A stretch of 64,000 nt of DNA from Amycolatopsis marina (GCF_900111885.1 NZ_FOKG01000017.1:82910-146909); one strand, 5' to 3'; positions 1 through 9,404 are shown, counted from the first letter of the stretch. Notes: generated from the letters alone by a model not told the origin. Translations and numbers: made by a program.

Positions 1-1173
1 TCCTATTGCTGTGGCCAGTGCACGGTGTGCATGGGGCCAGGGGATGCGTTCCTGCTCGAGAAGTAGTCCGTTGTCATGATTGGCGGCGTGGTCGACTAGA
101 TGCTCGTACAGTTGTTGTTCGGTGTCGGTGAGATGGGGAAGCGATTTGCGTTGAGGGCCTGCACCGTCGACTGAGAGGTGTCGGAACTCTTCCAGTGTCG
201 TCATGTCCATGAGCGTTGTGTTGACGGCGATACCGTAGCCACGTAGATCGTTGACGAATTGGAGTCCAGGTGCATCGATGTCTCCCCAATAGATGACTCG
301 TCGAGCGGTTCGCACCCAGGCGATTTGAGCGTAGTAGGAGACACTGAAGCCGTGGCCGTGGAGTACGACGACATCGGTGTGGTCCTCCGTTATTGCGTAT
401 CCGGTTTCTTTGTTTTCCAAGATCACCACGGTGCTGGGTACGTGTTGCCATCGGTTGAGGTCTTCGACACTGGCAGCTAGGTGACGCATGCCCGCCAGTT
501 GCGCTCGTAGTGCGGGGTCGAGTAAGGCGACCTGGACGAGGTCTGGTGGAATGCGCAGTCCGAGCCGTTCGTGTAGGCGTCTGCGCCGAGGCACGGGTGT
601 TGTTTCGTCGTCGGCGGCGTCGCTGGTGCCGAGTAGGGCGAGTACGAGGTGGGCGTTTTTGGCGAGCCATTTAGTGTCGATGCCTTCGATGGGCAGCTGG
701 CGCAACAGCATCCCGGATGTTGGGTTGGCTTGCAGCCAAGTGACTGTCGTGACTAATCGCAGGTAGTCGCGCTCGCCCATGTCGTTGAGGCGGCGAATAA
801 TGCCGGTGAACTGGGCCTCTGGGAATCTGTGGTACAGCGAGGTCAGACGTCTCCCACAGCGCTGCCATGTTTGTTGGGTGTCGGCGTGGGCGGCCGCCAC
901 TTCGCGCGGGTGACCCAACACCAGTGTTTTCGGCATCTTGTGTGTGCCGGTGGGGAACCGCGAGCTGGTGTATTCGATCACTCCGGGGCCCTTGTAGGCA
1001 CGCCATTGCTCTGCCCAGGTGTGGCAGGCGATCGGGTCGGCTGATCGTTGTGTTGTAGTCGGTGGCTGAAGGCTGATTCGTATCGGCCAAGTCCCCGTTT
1101 GCCGGGCCCAGTCCGGGTACTCTTGGACGAAGCGCCTGCGCAGTTGTTCGATGACGTCGTCAGGCTGCCGCAC
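1..1173 (-). CDS. jetD: Wadjet nuclease subunit JetD (DUF3322/DUF2220), C-terminus outside window
   Basis: JetD is the Toprim-type nuclease subunit of the Wadjet anti-plasmid complex and cuts DNA once the JetABC motor has stalled on a small circle. The frame is open from about 1173 to base 1. It shows the family motif RQLPIEGIDTKWL (about residues 158-170), the Toprim-type acidic VILENKE (about 239-245) and YWGDIDAPG (about 283-291), and the near-terminal EQERIPWPHA. I chose the GTG at 1171-1173, which overlaps the jetC stop by 14 bp; a TTG near 1211 is an alternative. Gene order and overlap place it last in the jetABCD operon. Only a short C-terminal tail seems to be missing at the window edge. 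Confidence 0.9.
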   Translation of the reverse strand, partial: MRQPDDVIEQLRRRFVQEYPDWARQTGTWPIRISLQPPTTTQRSADPIACHTWAEQWRAYKGPGVIEYTSSRFPTGTHKMPKTLVLGHPREVAAAHADTQQTWQRCGRRLTSLYHRFPEAQFTGIIRRLNDMGERDYLRLVTTVTWLQANPTSGMLLRQLPIEGIDTKWLAKNAHLVLALLGTSDAADDETTPVPRRRRLHERLGLRIPPDLVQVALLDPALRAQLAGMRHLAASVEDLNRWQHVPSTVVILENKETGYAITEDHTDVVVLHGHGFSVSYYAQIAWVRTARRVIYWGDIDAPGLQFVNDLRGYGIAVNTTLMDMTTLEEFRHLSVDGAGPQRKSLPHLTDTEQQLYEHLVDHAANHDNGLLLEQERIPWPHAHRALATAIG

Positions 1174-4100
1174 CCGTGCCTCCGTCCGACTCGTCAGTGC
1201 GGCGAACCGCAAGGTCGCCGAAGGTGGCCATGGCCGCGTTGGAGTGGCTTCCCTCGGTGGTCATGCGCTTTTCGACGAGGATCGCCTGCCCGATGAAGGG
1301 TTCAACGATGCCGGACATGCGGATGGGTGCGGCGATGAGTAACTGGAACCCGAACTCGTCGAAGGCCGACAAGGCCTGTCCGGAGAAGGTCTCGTCGGAC
1401 TTGCTGAACGCTTCGTCGAGCATCAACGGCGCGAACCGTGGGCGGCCGTCGGAGTCGTCGTCCGCCAGGTTGTAGCTCAGGGCGGCGGCCAGACAGAATG
1501 CGACTAACTTTTCCTGTTCGCCACCGGAATTGCTGGCGGTGTTGCGATAGGTGTACACGGTGATCCCATGGGAATTCTCTTCTCTGCCGTAGAAGGCGTA
1601 GCTGGTGCGCACGTCTAGCACGTTGCTGCGCCATTGGCGCGACGCTGCGTCGTCTGCGGTGAATCGGGTCATCAACTCACGCACACGTTTGAACTGTGCC
1701 AACGCTTTATGTGCGTCCCGCTGTGCGGCTGGGGCGTTGCTCAGCAAGGCGTCCACCTTGCGCTGGAACTCCTTGACATCGTTGGAGGGGTTTGCTTTGA
1801 ATGCGATTTGGAGGTGGGTGTCCGGGTTGAACTTGACTCGCCGGAGTCCGTCGTTGACCATGTAAACGCGACGTTTGATGTCGGTGGCAGCATTTTCGAT
1901 CTCTCGTTGCAGCATACCGATGGACGGGACCATGTCCTCGGTAATGATCTGCTGGAACTGTGACATCGCTTCGGGCAGTCGTCGTTGGACGATCTCTTCG
2001 TGCAGGGCTGCGAAGTCGCCTCCCGAACGTTCGATGTCACCGCTGGCATCTGGGGCAAAGTCTCGCCAAGACTCCAGGAAGCGGTCCACGGCTGTCTTGA
2101 CCTTCGTGAAGGAATATTTGCCGTCGGCTTCGGCAAGGTCGCGGTGGCGTTCGAGTGCCTTGCCGAACGCGGAGCGAACCTGCCGCATTGCTGCCGGGTT
2201 AACGGGGATTTCGATGTCGGCGAATATGCGGTCGAGGTAAGTACGATCTTCGTCGTCGGCGATGGTGTGTGGTTTGGGTAGTTCGTGTTCATAGGTGCTG
2301 AGCAGCTGTGTGTGCTGCTGGCCGTATTCCGTAATCTTGGATTTGGTGGTTGAACAGAGTTCCGACGCGGTTGTCCAGGTGGTCTCGGCGTCGTCGCGGT
2401 CTCGTTCCAGTCGTTGCAGGTCGACATTGCTTGCCTTGATCTCGTCGATCCGTTGTTCAAAATCCCCGGCATTGCGCTTGGATGTCCAGTGGTCCAGCTG
2501 AGCCCAGGTGTCGTAGTCGGCGATCTGGGTCGCGGCCGTGATCCTGGACTCCAGGTTCCGGTAATTCACGTCGAGTTCGTCGGCCGCCTCGAGGGCTTGT
2601 TCTTTGGCCACGGCCAGTTCGGTGACCTCGATCTCGAGGGCTGCGCGCTTGGCCGCGGTATTGGCGCCGAGAACGTACGATGAAGGGTTGGTTAGCTCCG
2701 GTCGGTCGTCCTTGCGATAGTGATTGCCCGGTAGTTTGACCGTGCCGCGGACGGTCACGGCTATCCGGTGTTGTTCTAGATCGCGGGCCGTTTCGACGCA
2801 CTTGTGCTCGAACTGACGCGCCAGTTGCCCAGCCAGCCACGGTCCACTGGGATGGTTGGTGTCTACAGTGAGCTTGCCCGCCAGAACGTCAACGGGTGGT
2901 TGATGTCGGTGGGCCGAGGTCGCCGTCACTACGCTGTACTCGACAATGCCGCCCATGTTGTTGTTGTCGATAAACTCCCGGACGACATCTTTGTGGACGT
3001 CGGGCACCAGCATCCGCATGGCGTAGTTGCGCAGTACCTTCTCCGCGGCGGGGCGCCATCGCTCCTCCCCGTCCACGATATCGATCAGCTCCGCCGCGTA
3101 TGGCAGGTCGGACACCGGGACGTTGGTGGCTTGCGCGATGTACTCTCGGCGCTTACTTTCTCGTTGCGGGATAAGCGATCCTGCGGTCTGCAAGGCAAGT
3201 AGCTCGGCGGCTTTCGAGTCGTGTAGCCGACGCGTGTCTGCTAGGGCGGCGAACGTTGTGTGCCGGTCTGGCTCGATCTTTTTCTTGTCGGCTTGTGCCT
3301 GGTGCAGGATCTCCGGTACTTCCTCACGCAGTGCGGTGAAGGCGGGTTCATCCTCGGGGCACCGCCGTTCCAGCCTGGTGACGTGGCTGGCGTAAAACCC
3401 GTATGCGCTCTCGCGAGCTGTGGCCTCGTCTTTCGCGGCCTGCAGGCGGACCTTGAGTTCCTGCATGGCCTGTCCTTCTCGGCGCAACTGTTGGTCGAGC
3501 GAAATGAAGCTCTGGTAAGCGTCGTTCTTGGCCTGTTCCTGTCCTGTGAGCCGACGGTCCAAGGCGTCGATGTTTAGGTCCAGACGGTCCATGTCCTCTT
3601 GGAGCACTCGTAGGTGCACCTCGCGGAGATAGTGGTCCATGGGAGCGCCGAGAAGGGCTGCGGCGCGGTTGCCCGTTTCGCGGGATTTCTGGTATTTAGT
3701 CCAGTACTCGGGTACGTCGCGCAGCACGTGTTCCTGTGTGTGCGCTCGGCGCGCGGTTTCGTATGCGGCGTTGAGCGGGGTAAACGAGTCAAGCATTTTC
3801 TGTGCTGCGCCGAATGTCACTGGAGTGTCGAGCATGTTGCTGCGGATGAACTGGTTCAGGTCGCCGACGTTCTTCATGGATTTGGCCTTACCCAGCAGCG
3901 ACAGAGCAGTTTTCGAGGTGCCGAGTCCAACGCGTTTGGCCAGGGCGCGCATATAGTTCGCTTGGTTATCGGGATAGTCCGCCGGGTACGTGGCTTTGAG
4001 CCAGCGTGTGTTGTACTCCTGCGCGGCCCACGTCTCGAGGACTCTGAGATCGAAGTGCCCGTCGTGTAGTTGGTGCATCGTCTTTATCGAAGCGCCGTCG

Positions 4101-4540
4101 GTTTCGGCGCCGGTGAACCACTTGACTACGACTGCGGTGGTGACCGCCCCCAGTCCGTCTTCGTATGTGGCGCCGACTGCTGACCAGGTCGTTTTCCCGC
4201 CGCGCAGGTACTGCACGTGGGACTGTTCGTGCTCGTCGTCGTTCTCTGACCAGGCGCCGCGAACATAGTCGGTGACACTGCGGGTGCCCTGTTTGGCGCC
4301 GCGGGCGGTCAGGTCCGCTGAGGCGTTGAACCGATGGTCGTTGGTGGGTAGGAGTGCGATGGAGTGAGCGTCCATGAGGGAGGACTTTCCTGACCCGGAC
4401 GGACCGGTAAGTAGCATCCCGCGCTCGTCTATGGGGAAGTCTTTGTAGCCGCAGAAGGTGCCCCAGTTGATAACCTGCAACCGGGTGATGCGGAACTGGC
4501 CCAGGTGAATAGTACGGCTGCCGTTGACGGTTTCAGGCAT
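1160..4540 (-). CDS. jetC: Wadjet SMC-like ATPase JetC
   Basis: JetC is the MukB/SbcC-like loop-extruding ATPase of Wadjet. The 1126-residue protein has a Walker A motif GPSGSGKSS at residues 46-54 near the N-terminus, a long middle region rich in charged residues with likely coiled coil, and a C-terminal head with an ABC signature (NSGGEQEKL, about residue 1005) followed by Walker B (LMLDEAF). This is the expected split-head SMC architecture. It overlaps jetB by 8 bp and jetD by about 14 bp, so the three are translationally coupled. Length and motifs look intact, so the motor is probably functional. Confidence 0.93.
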   Translation of the reverse strand: MPETVNGSRTIHLGQFRITRLQVINWGTFCGYKDFPIDERGMLLTGPSGSGKSSLMDAHSIALLPTNDHRFNASADLTARGAKQGTRSVTDYVRGAWSENDDEHEQSHVQYLRGGKTTWSAVGATYEDGLGAVTTAVVVKWFTGAETDGASIKTMHQLHDGHFDLRVLETWAAQEYNTRWLKATYPADYPDNQANYMRALAKRVGLGTSKTALSLLGKAKSMKNVGDLNQFIRSNMLDTPVTFGAAQKMLDSFTPLNAAYETARRAHTQEHVLRDVPEYWTKYQKSRETGNRAAALLGAPMDHYLREVHLRVLQEDMDRLDLNIDALDRRLTGQEQAKNDAYQSFISLDQQLRREGQAMQELKVRLQAAKDEATARESAYGFYASHVTRLERRCPEDEPAFTALREEVPEILHQAQADKKKIEPDRHTTFAALADTRRLHDSKAAELLALQTAGSLIPQRESKRREYIAQATNVPVSDLPYAAELIDIVDGEERWRPAAEKVLRNYAMRMLVPDVHKDVVREFIDNNNMGGIVEYSVVTATSAHRHQPPVDVLAGKLTVDTNHPSGPWLAGQLARQFEHKCVETARDLEQHRIAVTVRGTVKLPGNHYRKDDRPELTNPSSYVLGANTAAKRAALEIEVTELAVAKEQALEAADELDVNYRNLESRITAATQIADYDTWAQLDHWTSKRNAGDFEQRIDEIKASNVDLQRLERDRDDAETTWTTASELCSTTKSKITEYGQQHTQLLSTYEHELPKPHTIADDEDRTYLDRIFADIEIPVNPAAMRQVRSAFGKALERHRDLAEADGKYSFTKVKTAVDRFLESWRDFAPDASGDIERSGGDFAALHEEIVQRRLPEAMSQFQQIITEDMVPSIGMLQREIENAATDIKRRVYMVNDGLRRVKFNPDTHLQIAFKANPSNDVKEFQRKVDALLSNAPAAQRDAHKALAQFKRVRELMTRFTADDAASRQWRSNVLDVRTSYAFYGREENSHGITVYTYRNTASNSGGEQEKLVAFCLAAALSYNLADDDSDGRPRFAPLMLDEAFSKSDETFSGQALSAFDEFGFQLLIAAPIRMSGIVEPFIGQAILVEKRMTTEGSHSNAAMATFGDLAVRRTDESDGGTGAAA

Positions 4541-5333
4541 CCTTGTCCTCTTCTGCTGGGGTGTTCGTGGTCGGGTCGGTGTCGGCTCCGTGGGGTAATT
4601 TGCCCCGGGCGATCGCCTTGTATCGCTGATCGAGTGCGGCGACCCGTTCCGCGGTGAGAATGGACGTGATCACGCCGTAGATGATGTAGCGACTGGTGTT
4701 CTTGATCGGTTTGATGATCACCGCGTCGTCGAGTGCCTTGATCGCTGATTTGATCTTCTTCTGGAAGTTGGCCTCGTCCGTGTCGTCGGCCCGCTTGTAG
4801 GCCATCATGTGGTCGATCATGTCCGCGGTCTCGACGATCGGGTTGTCCGGGGAGATCACGTATTGGTGGTACAGATACAGCGCCAGCGTGCTGGCTGCGA
4901 GGCTGAGCGTCCTGGTTCGCAGGAGCGTGCGGCTGTGGGGACTGGGATCGTCGGCCTGTCGGGTGAAGGCGTACCGGTGGTCTCGGTTTACCTCAAGGAT
5001 GAGACCGAGCTCTGACAGTCGGCGGCGCAGTACGTCCTCGAACTGCAGTACGATCGGCCAGTGTCTCGTCGACTTGTCGGTGACGTGCGGGGCGGCGACC
5101 AGTTCCTGCAGTGCCCAGCACACTTCGGCGGGTAGTTCGCTGCTGTCGCCCACGAAACGCGGGTGGAGATCTCCGTCGCTGATCCGGGACCCGATGCCGT
5201 CGTGGGTATCGTCGAACACGTCTGACGGATCAAGTGCGACTTGGGTGGTGGTCGTACCATCGTCCTCGTCGAACAGGTCGTCGGAGAACACATCCCCGAA
5301 CGGTGGAATGTCGGTGTCAGTCATCGGCGACAC
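4533..5333 (-). CDS. jetB: Wadjet accessory subunit JetB (DUF4194)
   Basis: JetB is the small DUF4194 (MukE-like, kleisin-associated winged-helix) subunit of the Wadjet complex. The 266-residue product begins with an acidic stretch of about 40 residues, then a globular region with aromatic-rich LALYLYHQY near residue 150 and a winged-helix-like C-terminal half. It lies between jetA and jetC, overlapping jetA by 17 bp and jetC by 8 bp. An internal ATG at 5322-5324 (MTDTD) is an alternative start that would shorten the overlap. The call rests mainly on position and size within an otherwise clear Wadjet operon. Confidence 0.88.
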   Translation of the reverse strand: MSPMTDTDIPPFGDVFSDDLFDEDDGTTTTQVALDPSDVFDDTHDGIGSRISDGDLHPRFVGDSSELPAEVCWALQELVAAPHVTDKSTRHWPIVLQFEDVLRRRLSELGLILEVNRDHRYAFTRQADDPSPHSRTLLRTRTLSLAASTLALYLYHQYVISPDNPIVETADMIDHMMAYKRADDTDEANFQKKIKSAIKALDDAVIIKPIKNTSRYIIYGVITSILTAERVAALDQRYKAIARGKLPHGADTDPTTNTPAEEDKDA

Positions 5334-6861
5334 CTTCTAGAAGAGTGGGCTGAGACCACAGCGGTGGACGGTGCGCGGGCGGGGCGACGAGGTCGGGAAT
5401 CAGTTCGCCGAACACCAGATAGGGGACGGTGATTTCTCGTCGACCGCGCCGTGTGTGAGCCCAGACTGTGGTTCGCGCGGTGTCATCGACGTCCCCGAAA
5501 CGGGTGGCCAGTGACCAAAGGCCGATGATGTCCCCGGTGCGCGGCTTGGTCAGCTCTTCGAGCACCTCGGAGAGGGTGGCGAAGCCGCTTCGGGCATCCA
5601 TCGCCGAGTGCACTGCCAAGCGTAGTGCGGCCCAGTCGATAGATTCCTGTCCGAGCAGCGTGGCGGGATCGATCTCAAATTCACCGCTGGAGTCGGTCAC
5701 CGGGTCAGGCAATGCGAAGTCGCCGTCATCAAGCCGCACACGACCTACCGATTTGGTCTGCACCCCGCTCATTGGGACGACGAACCCGATATCGCGGCCG
5801 CCGTGCGTGCGCTGGAAGGCTTCCGCCGCCGAAGCCTGAGCTTCGTTGATCCGGGTGCTCATACTTCGGTAGTGCAGGATGTCCCCTCCGCGGACGAAGT
5901 TACTCATGCGGCGGAAGGCCACCGCGCGGGTGTCCTCCACCTCTTGGACCCGGCACCACACCGCGTCGATGAACCCATCCAAGAGTTCGGCCAGATGTGA
6001 TGGCAACCCATTGACGCGGCTCACGATCTCGGCGATGTCCGACTCCAGCTGCGCCCGCTGGGTGGGGACAGCGACGACGGTGGCGAAGGCTCGAAAGGCC
6101 TGCCCTTCCGGAGACTCGGCGATGACGTTGTGCCCGTCGAACATCCGTTGCAGCGACTCGGCGAACTGAGCAGGGTCGTCGCTCAGACTTTGCCGCAGCA
6201 GTGCCGCGGTGTTGGCGTGCATCTGCTCGCCGTACCGGGCGACGTCCGGAGGGATACGTTCCACCAGCTGAGCGAGCGTGCCGACCTTATCGACGAGGTT
6301 CGCGTGATTGACCTCCGGGGATTCGCCCCTGTCCAGCGCGTCGAGCTGGGCAACGAGGACCTTGAGCTGTTCCTTCAGCACGCTTCGCCTGGCGTTTGGA
6401 TCAGGGTTCGCCTCGATAGCGATCTGCCTCATCTCGGCCATCACCATCGATAGGGCCGACTCGGTGGCAATCGAGGTCTGCCGCTGCAGGTTGCGCATTT
6501 GCCGCACGGCCTGTCCTGCCCCCGAGGCCAGTTGGTAGCGCTCAACGCGAGTTTGTGGATCAACGCTGCGATACACCCATCCCTTCTTGGTCCAGCGGGT
6601 CAGCAGCGTGTCGGCATCCAGGGTTACCTCCGTTGCAGCCTGATCACCAGTGGAAACATTACTGCGCAGTAACGCGGGGAGATCGGCGTCCATCTGGGCG
6701 GTGAGCGTCTGCCCATCGACCACCTGACCGTCCCCCAGGTGAGCCGCCATCAAGGCCAGGTGGAGCAACGCGTCCTGTGACCGCAGCAACGACATCGTCA
6801 CGTCGGCTGTAGCACTGGTGCGGAACTCGTGAAAAAGGTGCTCAGCCGACGTTTTCGCCAC
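5317..6861 (-). CDS. jetA: Wadjet kleisin subunit JetA (DUF3375)
   Basis: JetA is the MukF-like kleisin of Wadjet and the first gene of the operon. The 514-residue protein opens with a DUF3375-type start (HEFRTSATADVTMSLLRS), has an N-terminal winged-helix region with the LLTRWTKKGWVYR motif near residue 110, a helical middle, and a C-terminal winged-helix part ending at the jetB overlap. DUF3375 plus DUF4194 plus SMC plus DUF3322 corresponds to type I Wadjet. The start is a GTG at 6859-6861. No other jet gene lies upstream, so the promoter must be in the 6862-7170 gap. Confidence 0.92.
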   Translation of the reverse strand: MAKTSAEHLFHEFRTSATADVTMSLLRSQDALLHLALMAAHLGDGQVVDGQTLTAQMDADLPALLRSNVSTGDQAATEVTLDADTLLTRWTKKGWVYRSVDPQTRVERYQLASGAGQAVRQMRNLQRQTSIATESALSMVMAEMRQIAIEANPDPNARRSVLKEQLKVLVAQLDALDRGESPEVNHANLVDKVGTLAQLVERIPPDVARYGEQMHANTAALLRQSLSDDPAQFAESLQRMFDGHNVIAESPEGQAFRAFATVVAVPTQRAQLESDIAEIVSRVNGLPSHLAELLDGFIDAVWCRVQEVEDTRAVAFRRMSNFVRGGDILHYRSMSTRINEAQASAAEAFQRTHGGRDIGFVVPMSGVQTKSVGRVRLDDGDFALPDPVTDSSGEFEIDPATLLGQESIDWAALRLAVHSAMDARSGFATLSEVLEELTKPRTGDIIGLWSLATRFGDVDDTARTTVWAHTRRGRREITVPYLVFGELIPDLVAPPAHRPPLWSQPTLLEGVADD

Positions 6862-7170
6862 GCCTCAGTTACCTTCCCGCGTCACCGGACAGGGCACCAG
6901 TCGGTGACCGCTTTCTGACTGTAGACACGAGGTCCGACAATCTCGTGCGTCGAACCCAATATCGTCGTGTTGCGAAGTGCGACGGCTACTCCATTTGTGT
7001 GACACACACATCCTAGGCAATGATCAACACGATGAGATTCACCGAATAAGTCGCGCTCGCGGCCTCCAGTGTTACTTGAGCGGGTTCGGGCGCGGGTCCG
7101 TTGGCGGTATTGCTGATGGTGGTGGTGATTTCGGTGCCGACTAGTGGTACTGGTGATCACGGTGGGTGCG
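6862..7170. other. Non-coding gap upstream of jetA
   Basis: About 300 bp between jetA and the tcmP remnant. It must contain the jetABCD promoter on the minus strand, but I see no convincing -35/-10 pair. Reading frames crossing it have shadow-like composition. Confidence 0.4.
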
Positions 7171-7470
7171 ATGACGTCGAACGACAAGTTCTTCCAACAC
7201 AGACCGGTGCAGTGCTCAAGCACGGCATCTTGCGGCGTAGATCCGTCATGTTCGCTTTCAAGACAGGTTTCACCTCGAAAGACGGCCGCGTCGTGTATCT
7301 CGATGGCTTTGCCGGTCCTGATCGCTACGCGCCTGAGGATGGAAGCGCCGAGGGTGCTGAGGGATCGCCCTGCTGGCAACGAACCCGCACGGGTGGAAGA
7401 GTGGAGGTGACGGTTGCAGTGCATCTCCGTCGAGCGCGGTCTGGCGCAGGGGATAGATGATGTCAAGCCG
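7171..7470 (+). pseudogene. tcmP: Frameshifted remnant of a three-Cys-motif partner protein (TcmP)
   Basis: Three plus-strand frames together spell the N-terminal third of a TcmP protein. MTSNDKFF starts at 7171. After a frame change near 7200 comes VLKHGILRR, then KTGFTSKDGRVVYLDGFAG, a strong TcmP signature. A further frame change leads to RLQCISVERGLAQG, ending near 7470. Full-length TcmP proteins are several hundred residues, so most of the gene is gone and what remains is broken. TcmP normally pairs with a Gp37/Gp68 (DUF5131) three-Cys protein; I see no partner here. It probably belonged to the same element as the Wadjet operon. Confidence 0.7.
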
Positions 7471-7626
7471 GGCCAGTAGGGCAGTCTGGCGATGTGCAGC
7501 GATCGACCACTGGTGCGGCCTGATCGGCCGTGAAGATCCGCGATGAACTACTGTAACGGCCCCAAAGACAGAGCAGCGTAGCCACGGTTGATGACGATGG
7601 AGTGCCGGACTTCACGCGGTTATGCC

Positions 7627-7644
7627 TGGAGCAACCCTGGAGCA
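7627..7644 (+). promoter_or_regulatory. Putative integrase arm-type site (two TGGAGCA copies)
   Basis: TGGAGCA occurs at 7627-7633 and 7638-7644, 11 bp apart (one helical turn). The same paired motif is found at 7910-7927 and 42592-42609, each time next to a tRNA-Ala core repeat. This arrangement fits tyrosine-integrase arm binding sites. It is an inference from the repeat pattern. Confidence 0.5.
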
Positions 7645-7759
7645 CACGGGCGTGTTGAACGGCATGGAAACGGTGCCAACGGCAATCAAGGGCAACGTTT
7701 GACTACCGGATTCTCGTCTTGCTACCGTTGACCTGCGAACGGAGAGTAGCCCTAATCTC

Positions 7760-7803
7760 ACTGGCAGTGAGGGGGTCAGGGGTTCGAGTCCCCTTAGCTC
7801 CAC
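7760..7803 (+). repeat. Attachment core copy 1: 3' half of tRNA-Ala(GGC)
   Basis: A 44-bp sequence identical to 42714-42757. It can be folded as the 3' half of a tRNA: anticodon loop CTGGCAG (anticodon GGC, alanine), T arm AGGGG-TTCGAGT-CCCCT, acceptor strand TAGCTCC and discriminator A. The upstream bases do not supply a D arm or a 5' acceptor GGGGCTA, so this is not a complete tRNA gene. It is the recombination core left by a site-specific integrase and lies 212 bp beyond the 3' end of the integrase gene. Confidence 0.85.
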
Positions 7804-7813
7804 AGCTTTCATG

Positions 7814-7853
7814 ATCGCCCGGCCTGCATGTTTCCGCAGGTCGGGCGATGTTT
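7814..7853 (+). terminator. Rho-independent terminator after att copy 1
   Basis: A 14-bp stem (ATCGCCCGGCCTGC with GCAGGTCGGGCGAT, one G-U pair), an 8-nt loop, then GTTTT. It points in the tRNA direction. Confidence 0.75.
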
Positions 7854-7909
7854 TAGGTACGCCGTAAATTCGTCCATTGTGGATTCCGCTTCAGTTACTG
7901 TTCAGTAGG

Positions 7910-7927
7910 TGGAGCAAAACTGGAGCA
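7910..7927 (+). promoter_or_regulatory. Putative integrase arm-type site, int side
   Basis: TGGAGCA at 7910-7916 and again at 7921-7927, 11 bp apart. A reverse copy TGCTCCA lies at 7963-7969. The site sits between the att core and the end of the integrase gene, as the opposite arm of an attachment site would. Confidence 0.5.
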
Positions 7928-8014
7928 GTGTGGGGTTCCGGGCGAAATGGGGTCACCAAAACTGCTCCAGCTCGGTAGTCCGAACGGGTGGTCCTATCGA
8001 GTCGATTCGGGCGT

Positions 8015-9268
8015 TCACTCACGACGCTGTGTGGTGGCGGGGTAGCTGTGCGATGGCGCTGACCCGTGGGGTTGGGCGGCCCCGCGCCAGGTGGTGTCCT
8101 CGGGTGGGGTGGTGTTGTCGGCGATGGCTTTGTCCCAGCGGGCTTGGAGGCCGTGGAGGAGTCGTTGTTCGACGGCGGCGGCGACGTGGGAGTAGGTCTG
8201 CTGGACTTTGTCGGCGAGGACGTGGCCGAGGCGGAGGGCTTGGGCGATTTCGGGGACACCGTCGTCGATGAGCCAGGTTTTGTGGCTGTGGCGCAGGCCA
8301 TGGAAGGTCAGTCCGGGTTTGATGGGGTGGAGCCGGTGGGCGAGGTGGGCGATGTGGGTGTTGCCGTCGGCGGCGGGGCGCACGGCGCGGCGGCTGAAGT
8401 TGCTGCGGCGGTGAAGCTCGTGGTTCGGGGTGACGAATACGTGCGGGTGGGTGTGGGTGCTCAGGTGGGCGCGGAGCAGCCGGACGAGGAACGGGGGCAG
8501 GGTGATGGTGCGGGCGGATTCCTCGGTTTTGGGTGGTCCGAGGTAGAGCGGGCCCCGGTTGGGTTCATGCAGCGCGCCGAGGTCGGGGTCAACGACGAGG
8601 AATCCGGTGTCGCCGTCGACGAGGTGCAGGTGGTGGCGTTGCAGCCCGACGAGTTCGCCCCAGCGTGCGCCGGTCCAGGCCGCGGTGAGGAACAGGACGG
8701 CCCCGGCGGGGGCGTAGATCCGGGCGATCTGGTCGGCGATCCGGAGGACGTCGGCGGGCTCCGCCCACACCTTGCGTGGTGTGCGGTGGGTGCGCCGGCG
8801 ACGCCCGCGGCGGCGGGCGTGGATGGGGTTGACGGCGATGACCTTCTCGTCGGCGGCGTCGCCGAGGGTGAGCGAGAAGCATTTGATGATGCTGTCGACG
8901 GTGGTCTTCGCCAGTCCTGAGGCGCGGAGGTGTTTCTCCCAAGTGCGGACTGTCAGGTTGGTGATGTCGGCCAGCGCGGTGCTGCCCCAGCGGGGGAGGA
9001 TGTGTTTGGTGAGGAAGCTGCGGTAGTTCTCCTCGGTGCGCTGGTCGATGTCGAGGGCGTCGAGCCAGTCCGGCGCCCACGCGGCGACGGTGATCCGCCC
9101 GACGGCCGGGTCGATCCAGGTTCCGTGACGTTGAGCGACCTTCATATCAGCGATGTGGTCATTGGCCGCGGTGTCGGTGGGGAAGCCGGATATTGAGCCG
9201 ATGGTGCCGTCGTCGCGCCGATACCGCACCCGCCACGTGGTGTCTGCCGATTGTTCTGCCCAGGGCAT
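8015..9268 (-). CDS. Tyrosine site-specific integrase
   Basis: A phage/ICE-type tyrosine recombinase of 417 residues that would integrate and excise the element at the tRNA-Ala site. It has an N-terminal arm-binding region, a core-binding SAM-like domain (about residues 60-150) and a catalytic domain. The latter shows Arg in TGARWGELVG, the HGLRHSHKTWL box and the final Tyr in QQTYSHV. The C-terminal tail after the Tyr is proline- and serine-rich. The ATG start at 9268 is preceded by GAAAGAG. The gene reads toward the att core at 7760, and a likely excisionase gene lies 136 bp upstream. Confidence 0.93.
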   Translation of the reverse strand: MPWAEQSADTTWRVRYRRDDGTIGSISGFPTDTAANDHIADMKVAQRHGTWIDPAVGRITVAAWAPDWLDALDIDQRTEENYRSFLTKHILPRWGSTALADITNLTVRTWEKHLRASGLAKTTVDSIIKCFSLTLGDAADEKVIAVNPIHARRRGRRRRTHRTPRKVWAEPADVLRIADQIARIYAPAGAVLFLTAAWTGARWGELVGLQRHHLHLVDGDTGFLVVDPDLGALHEPNRGPLYLGPPKTEESARTITLPPFLVRLLRAHLSTHTHPHVFVTPNHELHRRSNFSRRAVRPAADGNTHIAHLAHRLHPIKPGLTFHGLRHSHKTWLIDDGVPEIAQALRLGHVLADKVQQTYSHVAAAVEQRLLHGLQARWDKAIADNTTPPEDTTWRGAAQPHGSAPSHSYPATTQRRE

Positions 9269-9404
9269 GGTGAACTCTTTCGCAAAGGTGAGGGGGTCAC
9301 GATCACAACGACGTCCATGGACGCTCCACTACCGACAGAGAGCAAGCCGACTCCACGGAAAACCTCTGCCGTGTAAAGAAAAGGACTCGGTGGGTCGCCG
9401 CGAC

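Noticed and set aside
1..1090. Minus-strand frames 74-670 and 671-1090 as separate genes
   Set aside because: Their Arg/Thr/His-rich composition is that of shadows; the continuous third frame carries all JetD motifs.
6882..7466. 194-residue minus-strand ORF over the tcmP remnant
   Set aside because: Histidine-rich, no domain, and antisense to recognisable TcmP pieces.
7760..7803. Functional tRNA-Ala gene
   Set aside because: No 5' half (acceptor, D arm) can be folded upstream at either copy.
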